From Alistipes sp. (GTDB lineage: Bacteria > Bacteroidota > Bacteroidia > Bacteroidales > Rikenellaceae): a stretch of DNA of 64,000 nt. Below, in pieces: positions 45,131 to 54,047 of the stretch. The stretch lies in NCBI GenBank assembly GCA_022782405.1, contig JALFNK010000007.1:1-64000 (forward strand), read 5' to 3'. The position numbers and the translations under genes were made by a program. Each line of letters starts with the position of its first letter. Position 1 is the first letter of the stretch. Under the pieces are notes generated by a model. That model saw only the letters and a program-made list of their open reading frames with translations. It had not been told where the DNA came from and made no database searches.

Positions 45131-46564
45131 ATGTTCAACGAGAAAGATTTGCAGCAGATCCAGGCCCACGGTCTGACCCTTCGTCAGGTCGAGGAGCAGT
45201 TGGCGAATTTCCGCCGGGGATTTCCCTATCTGAAAGTCGTGCGGGCCGCTTCGCCCGGCGACGGCATTACGATGCTCGATGCGGCGCAGGCCGATGCCGC
45301 CATTGCCCGATACGAACGGGAGGCTGCCCGGCTGGGCATCGTGAAGTTCGTCCCGGCCTCGGGTGCCGCGACGCGCATGTTCAAGGAGCTGTTCGAGTTC
45401 GTGAACGAGGGCAAGCGCGGCAAGGGGATCGATACCCTGCTGGAGCACCTGCACGAATTTGCCTTCTGGCCCGAACTCGAGGCTGTGCTCCCGGCCGGCG
45501 CCGACGACCGGGCGACGGTGGATGCCATCGTGAACGACGGCCTCGGCTACGGACATAAGCCCAAGGGCCTGGTAACCTTCCACGCCTATCCCGAAGGGGC
45601 CCGCAAGGCGGTCGAGGAGCACCTGGTCGAAGGAGCCGCCTATGCCGCTTCGGACGGTGTGGTGCGCATCCATTTCACCGTTTCGCCCGAGCATCGGGCA
45701 GCCTTCGAGGCGCTGCTTGCCGAGAAGGTGCCCCTCTACGAAAAGCGTTTCGGCGTGCACTACGACATCTCGTTCTCGGTGCAGAAACCCTCGACGGACA
45801 CGGTGGCCGTCAATCCCGACAATACGCCCTTCCGCCAGGAGGACGGCACGCTGCTTTTCCGTCCTGCGGGTCACGGTGCGCTGATCGAGAACCTGAACGA
45901 GATCGACGCCGACGTGATCTTCATCAAGAACATCGACAACGTTACGACCGATGCGCTGCGTGGCGATACGGTCCGTTGCAAGAAGATGCTGGCCGGCGTG
46001 CTGCTCGGGCTGCAGGAACGCGCGTTCGAATACCTGAAGGCCCTCGAAGTCGGCGGCGCCGACCTTGAGGCGATTGCCGATTTTATCGGACAGCGTCTGA
46101 ATGTCAAGCTCCCGGCCGATTACGATTCGGCGCTGCTGCGCAGCGTCCTCGATCGGCCGATCCGCGTCTGCGGCATGGTCCGCAACGAGGGCGAGCCGGG
46201 CGGAGGCCCCTTCTGGGTCTCGAATCCCGACGGCACGGAGTCGCTGCAGATTGCCGAGTCGAGCCAGATTGGCCCCGACGACCAGCAGCTCATGCAGGCC
46301 GCGACGCACTTCAATCCGGTGGATCTGGTCTGCGGCGTCCGCGACTCGAAGGGAGGCAAGTTCGATCTGCGGCGCTATACGGACCCCTCGACGGGTTTCA
46401 TCTCGTCGAAGTCCTCGGGAGGCCGTCCGCTGCGCGCGCAGGAGCTTCCCGGATTGTGGAACGGTGCCATGGCCCGCTGGAATACGGTCTTCGTCGATGT
46501 GCCGGTCTCGACCTTCTCGCCCGTCAAGGTGGTGCAGGACCTGCTGCGTCCCCAGCATCGGTAG
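45131..46564 (+). CDS. DUF4301 family protein
   Basis: A 477-residue soluble protein without signal peptide or membrane segment. It matches DUF4301 from memory: FVPASGAATRMFKELFEFVN near residue 77, VTFHAYPEGARKAVEEHLVE, KKMLAGVLLGLQERAFEYLK and NPDGTESLQIAESSQI. The GAATRMFKEL stretch resembles sugar-nucleotide-binding loops, but no function is established to my knowledge. It is a single gene between convergent terminator sequence and murB. Confidence 0.88.
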   Translation: MFNEKDLQQIQAHGLTLRQVEEQLANFRRGFPYLKVVRAASPGDGITMLDAAQADAAIARYEREAARLGIVKFVPASGAATRMFKELFEFVNEGKRGKGIDTLLEHLHEFAFWPELEAVLPAGADDRATVDAIVNDGLGYGHKPKGLVTFHAYPEGARKAVEEHLVEGAAYAASDGVVRIHFTVSPEHRAAFEALLAEKVPLYEKRFGVHYDISFSVQKPSTDTVAVNPDNTPFRQEDGTLLFRPAGHGALIENLNEIDADVIFIKNIDNVTTDALRGDTVRCKKMLAGVLLGLQERAFEYLKALEVGGADLEAIADFIGQRLNVKLPADYDSALLRSVLDRPIRVCGMVRNEGEPGGGPFWVSNPDGTESLQIAESSQIGPDDQQLMQAATHFNPVDLVCGVRDSKGGKFDLRRYTDPSTGFISSKSSGGRPLRAQELPGLWNGAMARWNTVFVDVPVSTFSPVKVVQDLLRPQHR

Positions 46565-46581
46565 GCAGCCCGGCGATACGC

Positions 46582-46622
46582 AAAAAGAGGTGCGGACCTG
46601 CGACAGGTCCGCACCTCTTTTT
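46582..46622. terminator. bidirectional terminator between DUF4301 gene and the PUL
   Basis: A perfect 19-bp stem: 46582-46600 pairs with 46604-46622 around CGA. Five A at one end and five T at the other let it stop both the DUF4301 transcript and the long PUL transcript arriving on the minus strand. Confidence 0.93.
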
Positions 46623-46640
46623 GCACGGTCGGAAGCGTGC

Positions 46641-47336
46641 CTACTTGCCTATTTCGGCGAGTACCTGCTCCACGACGGGCGGCAGGATGCGCTCCATGAC
46701 CTCGTAGCCTGCTTCGGTCGGATGAACTCCGTCGTTGGTGTAGGCCGCGATCATCGCACCGTCCTCGGTGGCCATCTGCGTGTGGTAATCGACATAGGGG
46801 ATACCCTCCTCGTCGGCATAGGCCTTGATCATTTCGTTCAGACGGATGATCTTCGGCGCGGGCTCCAGTCCGGGGTTCCACGAGAAGTCGCCGGCGGGCG
46901 GCACCGAGCAGAGGATCGGCCGGATGCCGTGTGCGCGGGCCAGGTCGACCATCGACTGGAGGTTGTCCAGAATATGCTCGAGTGAGATGTATCCCGTATT
47001 CTGGGCGATGTCGTTCGTGCCGGCGCAGATCACCACAACCTGCGGTTGGAGCTCGACGACGTCGGCGCGGAAGCGCACGAGCATCTGCGAGGTGGTCTGT
47101 CCGCTGATGGCGCGGCTGACGTATCCGTGGCTGCTGAAGAATTCGGGATGCTTGCCGATCCACCCCTCGGTGATCGAGTTGCCCATCAGGACGACCTTCG
47201 GTGCGGCGGTGAGAGCGGCATTGTCGGCCTCGAAGCGGCCGAAGTTCGCCCAGTCGGCCGGTTTCTGGGCAGCGCAGAGCGTCGCCGTAAAGAGTCCTGC
47301 GGCGCAGAGCAGGAGTTTTTTCAGGTTGCTGTTCAT
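46641..47336 (-). CDS. SGNH/GDSL hydrolase (exported esterase)
   Basis: A 231-residue protein with a signal peptide ending LCAAQ. The SGNH blocks are present: nucleophile serine in LMGNSITEGW, SGQTTSQML (block II), AGTNDIAQNT (block III) and the DxxH pair in DGVHPTEAGYEVM. It resembles platelet-activating-factor acetylhydrolase-type carbohydrate esterases. As the last gene of the PUL it probably removes acetyl or similar ester groups from the glycan. Confidence 0.9.
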   Translation of the reverse strand: MNSNLKKLLLCAAGLFTATLCAAQKPADWANFGRFEADNAALTAAPKVVLMGNSITEGWIGKHPEFFSSHGYVSRAISGQTTSQMLVRFRADVVELQPQVVVICAGTNDIAQNTGYISLEHILDNLQSMVDLARAHGIRPILCSVPPAGDFSWNPGLEPAPKIIRLNEMIKAYADEEGIPYVDYHTQMATEDGAMIAAYTNDGVHPTEAGYEVMERILPPVVEQVLAEIGK

Positions 47337-47364
47337 GTTGTGTTCGGTTTAAGAAATAGCACTG

Positions 47365-48456
47365 CTAATATACGACTTTTTCCGGCATTTCCCACCCCAT
47401 GATGGTTGCAATGTAGGGAATGACGGCCGAGGCCATCTTCCGGTGTCCGCGGTGGTTGGCGTGGAAATTGGCGCCCATGTCGCTGTCCCAGTTGAAGAGC
47501 CCGGGGGTGAGCACCATGCAGTGGAGGTTCGGGTCCTGCAGCTCCTCGAGCAGCTCCTTCAAGTGCCCGTAGACCGTGGTGTTCTCACAGGGGGCGACAC
47601 ACAGCACCGGCACGTCGCCGTAGGCCTTGCGGAGTTTGCGCAGCGCTTCGGCATAGGCTCCCTTGAAGGCCTCCTTCGAGGGCGATATATCCTCGCTGTA
47701 GTCGTTCGAGCCGAGTTTGATGACGACGATGTCGGGCCGGTAGGCCGTAAAGTCCCATTGCGGCGTCTCCTCCATGTCGAATGTCCGGGTCAGCCGCTCG
47801 CGCATCGTGCAGGCCGATCCTTCGGGACGGTCGCCCCAGTTGCGGACCATGCCCTGTCCCGAGTGGGCGATGAGCGTATAGTCGGCGTCGAAGTAGCGGG
47901 CGATGATACATCCCCAGGCCAGATTGCAGTTCTCGGTCTCGGGGGTGAAGGGCTCCTTGGGCGATTTGCCCTCGGTGCCGTAGCCGCAGGTGTGCGAGTC
48001 GCCGATGAATTCGATATGGCGCCCCGGCGCTGCGGGAGCCGGGAGCAGTGCGCCGTCGGTCAGGATGCCGCGCAGTGTCGTGCGACCCTGTTCGGCCTCG
48101 GTGCGTTTCTGCACGAGCACCGTGTGCTCGCCGCGCGAAAGCCCGTCGGCCAGCAGGATCGTCGTGTCGCTGCCCGCGACGGCCACCGTGCCGTATTGCC
48201 GGCCGTCGATGAAGACGTTGTAGTAGTTGCGTTTGGTGTCCGAGGCGCGCATGGCGCAGCGGCGCCCTTCGAAACGGAAGGTGAAGTAGGTGCCGCTCCA
48301 GTCGAACGACCGTTCGCCTTCGGGACCCGTTGCCGAGCGACCCACGAACCGGATTTCCGGAGCGGTGGCCGGCGTGAAGTGCATCTGCGTTTTGCGGGCT
48401 TCGGCCGTTCCCGCCGCAAGCAGCAGACAAGCTGCTGCCAAAAGATATTTTTTCAT
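47365..48456 (-). CDS. CE2-like carbohydrate esterase (beta-sandwich plus SGNH)
   Basis: A 363-residue exported protein with signal peptide (about 1-20). An N-terminal beta-sandwich (about 25-140; SFDWSGTYFTFRFEGRRCAM) precedes an SGNH domain with HIEFIGDSHTCGYGTEG, LGSNDYSEDISPSKEAFKGAY and the histidine in ANHRGHRKMA. The two-domain plan and the GDSHTCGYG motif match CE2 acetyl esterases, which deacetylate sugars such as xylose, glucose or mannose. It follows the inverting GH97 after a 69-bp gap with a hairpin. Confidence 0.87.
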   Translation of the reverse strand: MKKYLLAAACLLLAAGTAEARKTQMHFTPATAPEIRFVGRSATGPEGERSFDWSGTYFTFRFEGRRCAMRASDTKRNYYNVFIDGRQYGTVAVAGSDTTILLADGLSRGEHTVLVQKRTEAEQGRTTLRGILTDGALLPAPAAPGRHIEFIGDSHTCGYGTEGKSPKEPFTPETENCNLAWGCIIARYFDADYTLIAHSGQGMVRNWGDRPEGSACTMRERLTRTFDMEETPQWDFTAYRPDIVVIKLGSNDYSEDISPSKEAFKGAYAEALRKLRKAYGDVPVLCVAPCENTTVYGHLKELLEELQDPNLHCMVLTPGLFNWDSDMGANFHANHRGHRKMASAVIPYIATIMGWEMPEKVVY

Positions 48457-48487
48457 GTTCGGATCTGTCTTTGGGGTTGAAAATGAA

Positions 48488-48516
48488 GACCCGCATGCCT
48501 GTGCGACACGCGGGTC
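48488..48516 (-). terminator. terminator-like hairpin inside the PUL
   Basis: GACCCGC (48488-48494) pairs with GCGGGTC (48510-48516), followed on the minus strand by TTCATTTTC. It is in the gap after the GH97 gene. The weak T run suggests partial termination or mRNA processing. Confidence 0.45.
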
Positions 48517-48525
48517 AGGACTCTT

Positions 48526-50538
48526 TTATTTTTCCGGTTCGGGTACGAAGCGGATGGCGCATCCGCCGCCCGAGGCCATGCGGATCTGCAGCGAGTCGCC
48601 TGCGGCGACCCGACGTTCGCTGATCGCCACGTCGTAGGGATTTTCCTTCCAGTCGGCTTTCTCTCCGTCGGCATAGATCTGCGCCCGATAGTGCATCTTT
48701 GGGTCGAGGAAATCCAGTGCGACGGTCAGCGTGCGGGGGGTCTCGTCGGTGATGGCACCGAGGAACCACTCCTGCGAATCACGTTTCTGGCGCGCAAAGA
48801 CGCAGTAGTCGCCGATGACGGCCTGGGGTACGACGGTGCGTTCCCAGTCGGTTGCCACGTCGCGGATGAAGGCGAAGGCGGGCTGCCCGGCGTAGTGCTC
48901 CGGAAGGTCCGAGGCCATCTGCAGCGGGCTGTAGATCACGACATAGTGCGCCAGCTCGCGGGCTATGGTCGATTGTACGCGGGCGAAGGGCGAAACGGGA
49001 TTCGAGAAATCGAACGTGCCGAACGTGTAGTCCATCGGTCCGGCCAGACCGCGCAGGAACGGTACGACGGTCGTGTGCTCGGGCGGGTTGCCGCCGTCGG
49101 GCGACCAGGCGTTGTACTCCTGACCGCGCACACCCTCCTGCGTCATCAGATTGGGCCAGGTGCGTTCGAGACCTGTCGGCATGACGGGTTCGTGGTTGTC
49201 GATAACGATGCCGTAGCGGGCGGCCGTCTCGATCACCTTGCGGTAGTGGCGCACGCCGTACTGGCTGTCATGGAGCTCCTTGCCGTCCATCAGAACATTG
49301 ACATAACCGGTCTTGACGGCCCGGATGCCGTGTTTGCGGTAGAATTCGAAGGCCTCCTCCATCTGCGCCTCATAATTCTTCGTATTGGCGCCCGTTTCGT
49401 GGTGGCCGATCAGCTGCACGCCCTTTTTGGCGGCGTAGTCGGCGATCCGGTCGATGTCGAAGTCGGGGTAGGGCTCCGCAAAGCGGATTTTGTCGCTGTT
49501 CTTGGTCCACTCGCCGTCCCAGCCGACATTCCAGCCTTCGGCCAGCACCCCTTCGATTCCGTTCTCCGCGGCGAAGTCAATGTAGCGCATCATGTTCTCG
49601 GTCGTGGCCCCGTGGTTCGGACCCTGTGCCCAGGTCTCCTGGAAGAGGTGCATCGACCACCAGATGCCGATGTACTTCATCGGGCGGATCCATGAGGTGT
49701 CCTCGATTTTCGAGGGCTCGTTGAGATTGAGCATCAGCCGCGAGGTTACGAGATCTCCCGGCGTGTCGCCGACGATGATCGTCCGCCACGGCGTGCGGAA
49801 CGGCGTGCACGCATAGACCTTCACGCCGTTCGACCACGGCGTGAGGTAGCTGCGCAGCGTCGTGTCTCCATCCACGGGATAGAGGCTCATCTTGGCATAG
49901 TCCGTCAGGTTCGCCTCATGCAGCGCGAGAAACTCTCCGCCGGCGCACTCGATCGTCAGCGGTGTGTTCACCGTGTCCATCTGCGAGAGAGGCGTATGGC
50001 GGGCAATGCTTTCGTAATAGGGTTCGCGCGTGGGCATCCACCAGGCCATGTGGTCCTCCGGAAAGCGGAACTCGGTCAACTCGTCCATGATGACGAACTC
50101 CCCGAGGTCGGGCTGCTCCGGAAACTCGCAGCGGAATCCCATGCCGTCGTCGAAGAGACGGAAAACCACATCGAAACGGCGGTTCGGGGCCTGCCGCTCG
50201 CGCAGCGAGACGGTCAGTTCGTTGTAATGGTTGCGGACGAAGTGCTCCTCGCCCCAAACCTGCTCCCAGGTCTGGTCGAAGGAGTCCGTTTGCGTGCCGC
50301 AGATCTCCAGCCCGTCGCGCAGGGCCGGAGCATCCTTCAGTTCGAAGCCCAGCGTCGAGAAGTCGAGCAGGGCTTTTCCCTCGCGGTGGAGTGTGTAGCC
50401 GACGCGGCCGTCGCGCACGGAGACCTCCAGCGAGAGGCTCCCGTCGGGTGAGCTGACCGAGGCATTGCGGGGGCCGCAGCCCGTCGCGAGACCGAGCGCC
50501 GCAACGGCGGCGGCAATCAGCGTGAGGTATCGTTTCAT
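48526..50538 (-). CDS. GH97 glycoside hydrolase, inverting SusB-like type
   Basis: A 670-residue lipoprotein (LATGC, Cys21) with the GH97 beta-sandwich / barrel / C-domain plan. Glu381 in GHHETGANTKN, Glu450 in IDNHEPVMPTG, Glu468 in LMTQEGV and Glu474 in RGQEYN align at a constant offset of 58 with SusB Glu439, 508, 526 and 532 (base, acid and calcium ligands), as I recall them. This places it in the inverting, calcium-dependent branch that hydrolyses terminal alpha-glucosides. Linkage preference is not predictable. I chose the ATG at 50538, 14 bp after the phosphoesterase stop. Confidence 0.92.
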   Translation of the reverse strand: MKRYLTLIAAAVAALGLATGCGPRNASVSSPDGSLSLEVSVRDGRVGYTLHREGKALLDFSTLGFELKDAPALRDGLEICGTQTDSFDQTWEQVWGEEHFVRNHYNELTVSLRERQAPNRRFDVVFRLFDDGMGFRCEFPEQPDLGEFVIMDELTEFRFPEDHMAWWMPTREPYYESIARHTPLSQMDTVNTPLTIECAGGEFLALHEANLTDYAKMSLYPVDGDTTLRSYLTPWSNGVKVYACTPFRTPWRTIIVGDTPGDLVTSRLMLNLNEPSKIEDTSWIRPMKYIGIWWSMHLFQETWAQGPNHGATTENMMRYIDFAAENGIEGVLAEGWNVGWDGEWTKNSDKIRFAEPYPDFDIDRIADYAAKKGVQLIGHHETGANTKNYEAQMEEAFEFYRKHGIRAVKTGYVNVLMDGKELHDSQYGVRHYRKVIETAARYGIVIDNHEPVMPTGLERTWPNLMTQEGVRGQEYNAWSPDGGNPPEHTTVVPFLRGLAGPMDYTFGTFDFSNPVSPFARVQSTIARELAHYVVIYSPLQMASDLPEHYAGQPAFAFIRDVATDWERTVVPQAVIGDYCVFARQKRDSQEWFLGAITDETPRTLTVALDFLDPKMHYRAQIYADGEKADWKENPYDVAISERRVAAGDSLQIRMASGGGCAIRFVPEPEK

Positions 50539-50552
50539 CGTGTCGTTGGTTT

Positions 50553-52046
50553 TTATTCGTTCGGGTTTTCGGTGGCCGGACAGGAGGCGTACCCCTCCTT
50601 CTCGGACCACAGGTAACGGTTTCCGAAGCGGTCCTCGACCTCCACGCGCACCTCTGCCCCGGGCGACGAGGGTACGGCCATGAAGAGGTGTTCGGTGCGG
50701 TCGGCTCCGATATACTTGTATTTGAACTCCTGACTGTGGAGGGCGACATAGTCGGCGATCGAGGCATCATAACCCGTATAGCGGGTCATCTCACCCCGCG
50801 GCTCGCCGTTTTCGTACCAGCGCACCTTCCATGCGGGATCGTAGTTCCAGACATTGACCGTTACGGCCTCCGGCTTGCGGCGGTCGGCCCCCACGGCGTA
50901 GGCGGTGAACTGGCGGCCGCGGTCGTAATCGACGGCCTTCCAGTACCAGGTCAGCTCGTCGCCGACGGCCTCGTAGACGGCATAACCTGCCGGGATGCCG
51001 TCCATGCTCCAGGGAGTCTGCCAGAAGAGCGTGCTCAACGGGGCGTGCACATGTTCGAAGACATGTTCCACGGGGCGGTAATTTTCGTTGTAGTGTTCGT
51101 GGGCCGAGAGGATGTGCGCCCGGTAGGGCTCGAGCAGCCTGTAGAGCGCCCGGCGGTTGTTGAGTACCTTGTTGGCCTCCTCCTTGCCCCATTGGCCTTG
51201 CCGTGCGGCACGCGACCAGGTGGGGATGTGGAAGCAGACGACGACAGTGCGGCCGTGCGGTACGGCCGCAAGGTCCTCCTCGAGCCATTGCAGTTGACGC
51301 TCCTCGAGATACCCCGTGTAGAGGTATCCGCGCGCGAGGAAGAAGACGTCGTCGAGAACGACATAGTGGATCCTGCCGCGGTCAAAGGAGTAATAGGTGG
51401 GTCCGAAGCGTTCCTTGAACGACTCCTTCGAGTAGTCGTTCGACCGGGCCTCGACATCCATGTCGTGGTTGCCGAAGACATAGAAAAAGGGCATACCGCT
51501 TTCGGCGAGCGCATCGCGCACGGGTCCGAACAGCAGCGGCTTGCGGGTGATGTCGCCGATGATGTCGCCGCAGGCGACACCGAAGGTCTCCATGCCGTCC
51601 GCGGCCGTGAGCCGCATGTCGGCGGCTGCGCGGCGGACGCTGTCGAGCTCCTGCTCGAAGTAGACCTGCGGATCGGCCACGAGAAGCAGCCGGTGGTGCG
51701 TCATATCCTTTGCGGAGCGTCGGAGCGTGAAGTCGTAATGCGCAGGCTGCTCCGGGTCGATGCGGCGGTAGAGCGTGGCGGCACCCTCGCGGGCGGGAAT
51801 TTCATAGCCGTCGGGCAGGGTCAGGTAGACGAACTCCGCCCCCTCGGCGGCCGGCAGGCGGTAGAAGCCCCGGCGGTCGGTTTCGACGAAGCTGCGCCCG
51901 TCCGTAACGCGGACTCCGGCCACGCCCCGGCCTTCTGCCGTTACGCGGCCCCGCAACTCCCTCGGGGCGCCCGCCGCCGGGACCGCAATGAGCCCCGAGG
52001 CGAGCAATAATCCCGCAAGAAGGGTTTTCAGCAGGCAGGTTTTCAT
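50553..52046 (-). CDS. calcineurin-like metallophosphoesterase with flanking beta domains
   Basis: A 497-residue exported protein (signal about 1-26). An Ig-like N-terminal domain (about 28-112; RELRGRVTAEGRGVAGVRVT) precedes the metallophosphoesterase core with VADPQ, CGDIIGD, VFGNHDMDVEA, CFHIPTW and SAHEHYN. A C-terminal beta domain follows (about 350-497; VEVEDRFGNRYLWSEKEGYA). The two-metal core hydrolyses phosphomonoesters or diesters. In this operon, 6 bp after a GH97 gene, it may act on phosphate substituents of the glycan; that is inference. Confidence 0.88.
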   Translation of the reverse strand: MKTCLLKTLLAGLLLASGLIAVPAAGAPRELRGRVTAEGRGVAGVRVTDGRSFVETDRRGFYRLPAAEGAEFVYLTLPDGYEIPAREGAATLYRRIDPEQPAHYDFTLRRSAKDMTHHRLLLVADPQVYFEQELDSVRRAAADMRLTAADGMETFGVACGDIIGDITRKPLLFGPVRDALAESGMPFFYVFGNHDMDVEARSNDYSKESFKERFGPTYYSFDRGRIHYVVLDDVFFLARGYLYTGYLEERQLQWLEEDLAAVPHGRTVVVCFHIPTWSRAARQGQWGKEEANKVLNNRRALYRLLEPYRAHILSAHEHYNENYRPVEHVFEHVHAPLSTLFWQTPWSMDGIPAGYAVYEAVGDELTWYWKAVDYDRGRQFTAYAVGADRRKPEAVTVNVWNYDPAWKVRWYENGEPRGEMTRYTGYDASIADYVALHSQEFKYKYIGADRTEHLFMAVPSSPGAEVRVEVEDRFGNRYLWSEKEGYASCPATENPNE

Positions 52047-52052
52047 CGTCCG

Positions 52053-54017
52053 CTACTTTTCAGGGGTCAGAATGGCGGCCCATCCGCCTCCGGAGGCGAG
52101 ATGGATCGTCATGCGGTCGTTGCTGCTTACTGTCCGTTCATCCGTCCGGAAATCCTGAGCGTAGGCGTCGGCATTCATGCCGTCCTCGAAGCTCTGCATG
52201 CGGTAGCTGCCCTCGCCGAGGAACGAGAGGTCGATCTCCAGATCGCGGCCCGTCCAGTCGGTGATGGCGCCGATGTACCACTTGTCGCCGTTGCGGCGTG
52301 CCACGGCGACATACTCGCCGGCCGAGGCGTGCAGGGCTACAATCTCGTCCCATACGGTGGGTATGGCGGCGATGAATTCCGTGAATTCGGGAGTGCGGAG
52401 GTAGTGCGACGGCGAGTCGCAGAGCATCTGCAGCGGACTTTCATAGACAATGTAGAGGGCGGCCTGGTGGGCGCGGGTGCCCTGGCTCATGGGGTGGCTC
52501 CAGCTGATCGAGAAGTCGGCGGCCGTGGCGTTCACCGTGGCGCCGGGCGTGTAGTCCATCGGGCCGGCGACCATGCGCGTGAAGGGAAGCACGCAGTCGT
52601 GCCCGGGGGTGATGTCCTGCGAGCACTTGTCGTTCTCCATGCCGTAGACACCCTCGAACGTCATGACATTCGGGTATTTGCGCTGCAAGCCTGCGGGCTT
52701 GAACGAACCGTGGAAATCGACCAGCAGTCCGCGGTCGAAGGCCGCCCGGGCAATCTGCTCGTAGAAATTGACCATCTCCTGATCGGAGCGTTGCATGAAG
52801 TCGATCTTGATGCCCTTGACGCCCCATTTCTGGTAAGTGTCGAGGATGCCCTCGAGATCTTTTTTCATCGGATTCCAGAGCGTCCAGAGCACCACGCCGA
52901 CCCCCTTTTCGTTGCCGTAGCGGATGATCTCCTGCAGATCGACCTCCTTGCGCGGCTCGCGGATGTTGAGCGTGCTTACGGACCAGCCCTCGTCAAGCAG
53001 GATGTACTCGATGCCGTATTTCGCGGCGAAGTCGATGAAGTACTTGTAGGTCGCGGTGTTCACGCCGGCCTGGAAATCGACGCCGTAGACGTTGAGTCCG
53101 TTCCACCAGTCCCAGGAGATCTTTCCGGGACGCACCCACGAGGCGTCGCCCTCGATGGCCGGGGCGGCCAGCTGGTAGGGGAGGTAGTTTTCGAGCAGCT
53201 CGCGGTCGCTGCCGTCGATCGTAACCACGCGCCACGGATAGGTGCGCGTGCCCTTCGTCGCGGCAATGTAGTCGGCCTTGCGCAGGAACTCCTCGTTGCG
53301 GTCCGAACCCTCCTTCAGCCGGCTTTCGAGCACCACGGGCGGGAACTCCGCGTGGAGTTTGCTGCCCTCGCCTCCGAAGAGGAACATGCAGGGGTAATCC
53401 TCCAGAGAGCTCTCCGTAACGACCATGCGCGTGCCCTGGGGCGTGGCGAAATAGACCGGCAGGAAGGCATAGACCGAACGCTCGAGTTCCGAGAGACGCT
53501 TGCGCTCGAAGAAGGCTTCGCAGTGGGAGATGAAATCCGGGTTGCGTTCGCGGGTCCAGTAGGTGTCGTTGTCGGCAGCGAAATTGAACTCCGCGGTCTC
53601 GTCCACGACGATCGCATCGCCCTTGCGCGAGGTCTCGAAGCGATAGGCCACGCCGTTGTCATAGACGCGCATGCGCAGGGCCCAGTCGCCGCGGAAGGCG
53701 ATCTCGAGTTCGTTGCAGCGGTCGTGCAGTTCGCGGAACTTGGTGGGTACCTCGGCTGTCGAGCGCTCGTCGATGGCCTTTGTGCGGGCACTCCGTACGG
53801 TCGGTGCAGCCCCCAGGGGAACCTCCCCGGCGAAGGTCATTCCGATACGGCTTTCGTTGAGCAGCGGCTCGCCGGCGCGCGAGGCGCTCCAGCGCAGTTC
53901 GGGGTAGGTCGAGACCTTGACCTCGATCTGTCCGTCGGGTGAGGCGATCTTGTAATCCTTGGCTGAAATTGCGGTTGTTGCCGTCAGCGCTGCGGCAAGA
54001 AGAAGCAGTCGTTTCAT
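52053..54017 (-). CDS. GH97 glycoside hydrolase, retaining alpha-galactosidase-like type
   Basis: A 654-residue exported protein (signal about 1-19, no lipobox). The GH97 plan matches, but the SusB-type base motif HHE is replaced. Asp406 in KGIKIDFMQRSDQ and Glu461 in EGVYGMEND align at a constant offset of 9 with the nucleophile Asp415 and acid/base Glu470 of the retaining enzyme BtGH97b, as I recall them. It is therefore predicted to be a retaining exo-alpha-glycosidase, with alpha-galactoside the best-known substrate of that branch. It is one of two GH97 genes in the PUL with opposite mechanism. Confidence 0.92.
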   Translation of the reverse strand: MKRLLLLAAALTATTAISAKDYKIASPDGQIEVKVSTYPELRWSASRAGEPLLNESRIGMTFAGEVPLGAAPTVRSARTKAIDERSTAEVPTKFRELHDRCNELEIAFRGDWALRMRVYDNGVAYRFETSRKGDAIVVDETAEFNFAADNDTYWTRERNPDFISHCEAFFERKRLSELERSVYAFLPVYFATPQGTRMVVTESSLEDYPCMFLFGGEGSKLHAEFPPVVLESRLKEGSDRNEEFLRKADYIAATKGTRTYPWRVVTIDGSDRELLENYLPYQLAAPAIEGDASWVRPGKISWDWWNGLNVYGVDFQAGVNTATYKYFIDFAAKYGIEYILLDEGWSVSTLNIREPRKEVDLQEIIRYGNEKGVGVVLWTLWNPMKKDLEGILDTYQKWGVKGIKIDFMQRSDQEMVNFYEQIARAAFDRGLLVDFHGSFKPAGLQRKYPNVMTFEGVYGMENDKCSQDITPGHDCVLPFTRMVAGPMDYTPGATVNATAADFSISWSHPMSQGTRAHQAALYIVYESPLQMLCDSPSHYLRTPEFTEFIAAIPTVWDEIVALHASAGEYVAVARRNGDKWYIGAITDWTGRDLEIDLSFLGEGSYRMQSFEDGMNADAYAQDFRTDERTVSSNDRMTIHLASGGGWAAILTPEK

Positions 54018-54047
54018 GGTTCGTATTGTCGTTGGGTTCGTTTCGTA

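Noticed and set aside
52101..53942. A plus-strand open frame of about 610 codons opposite the retaining GH97
   Set aside because: It is fully antisense to a gene with conserved catalytic residues and shows no family features.
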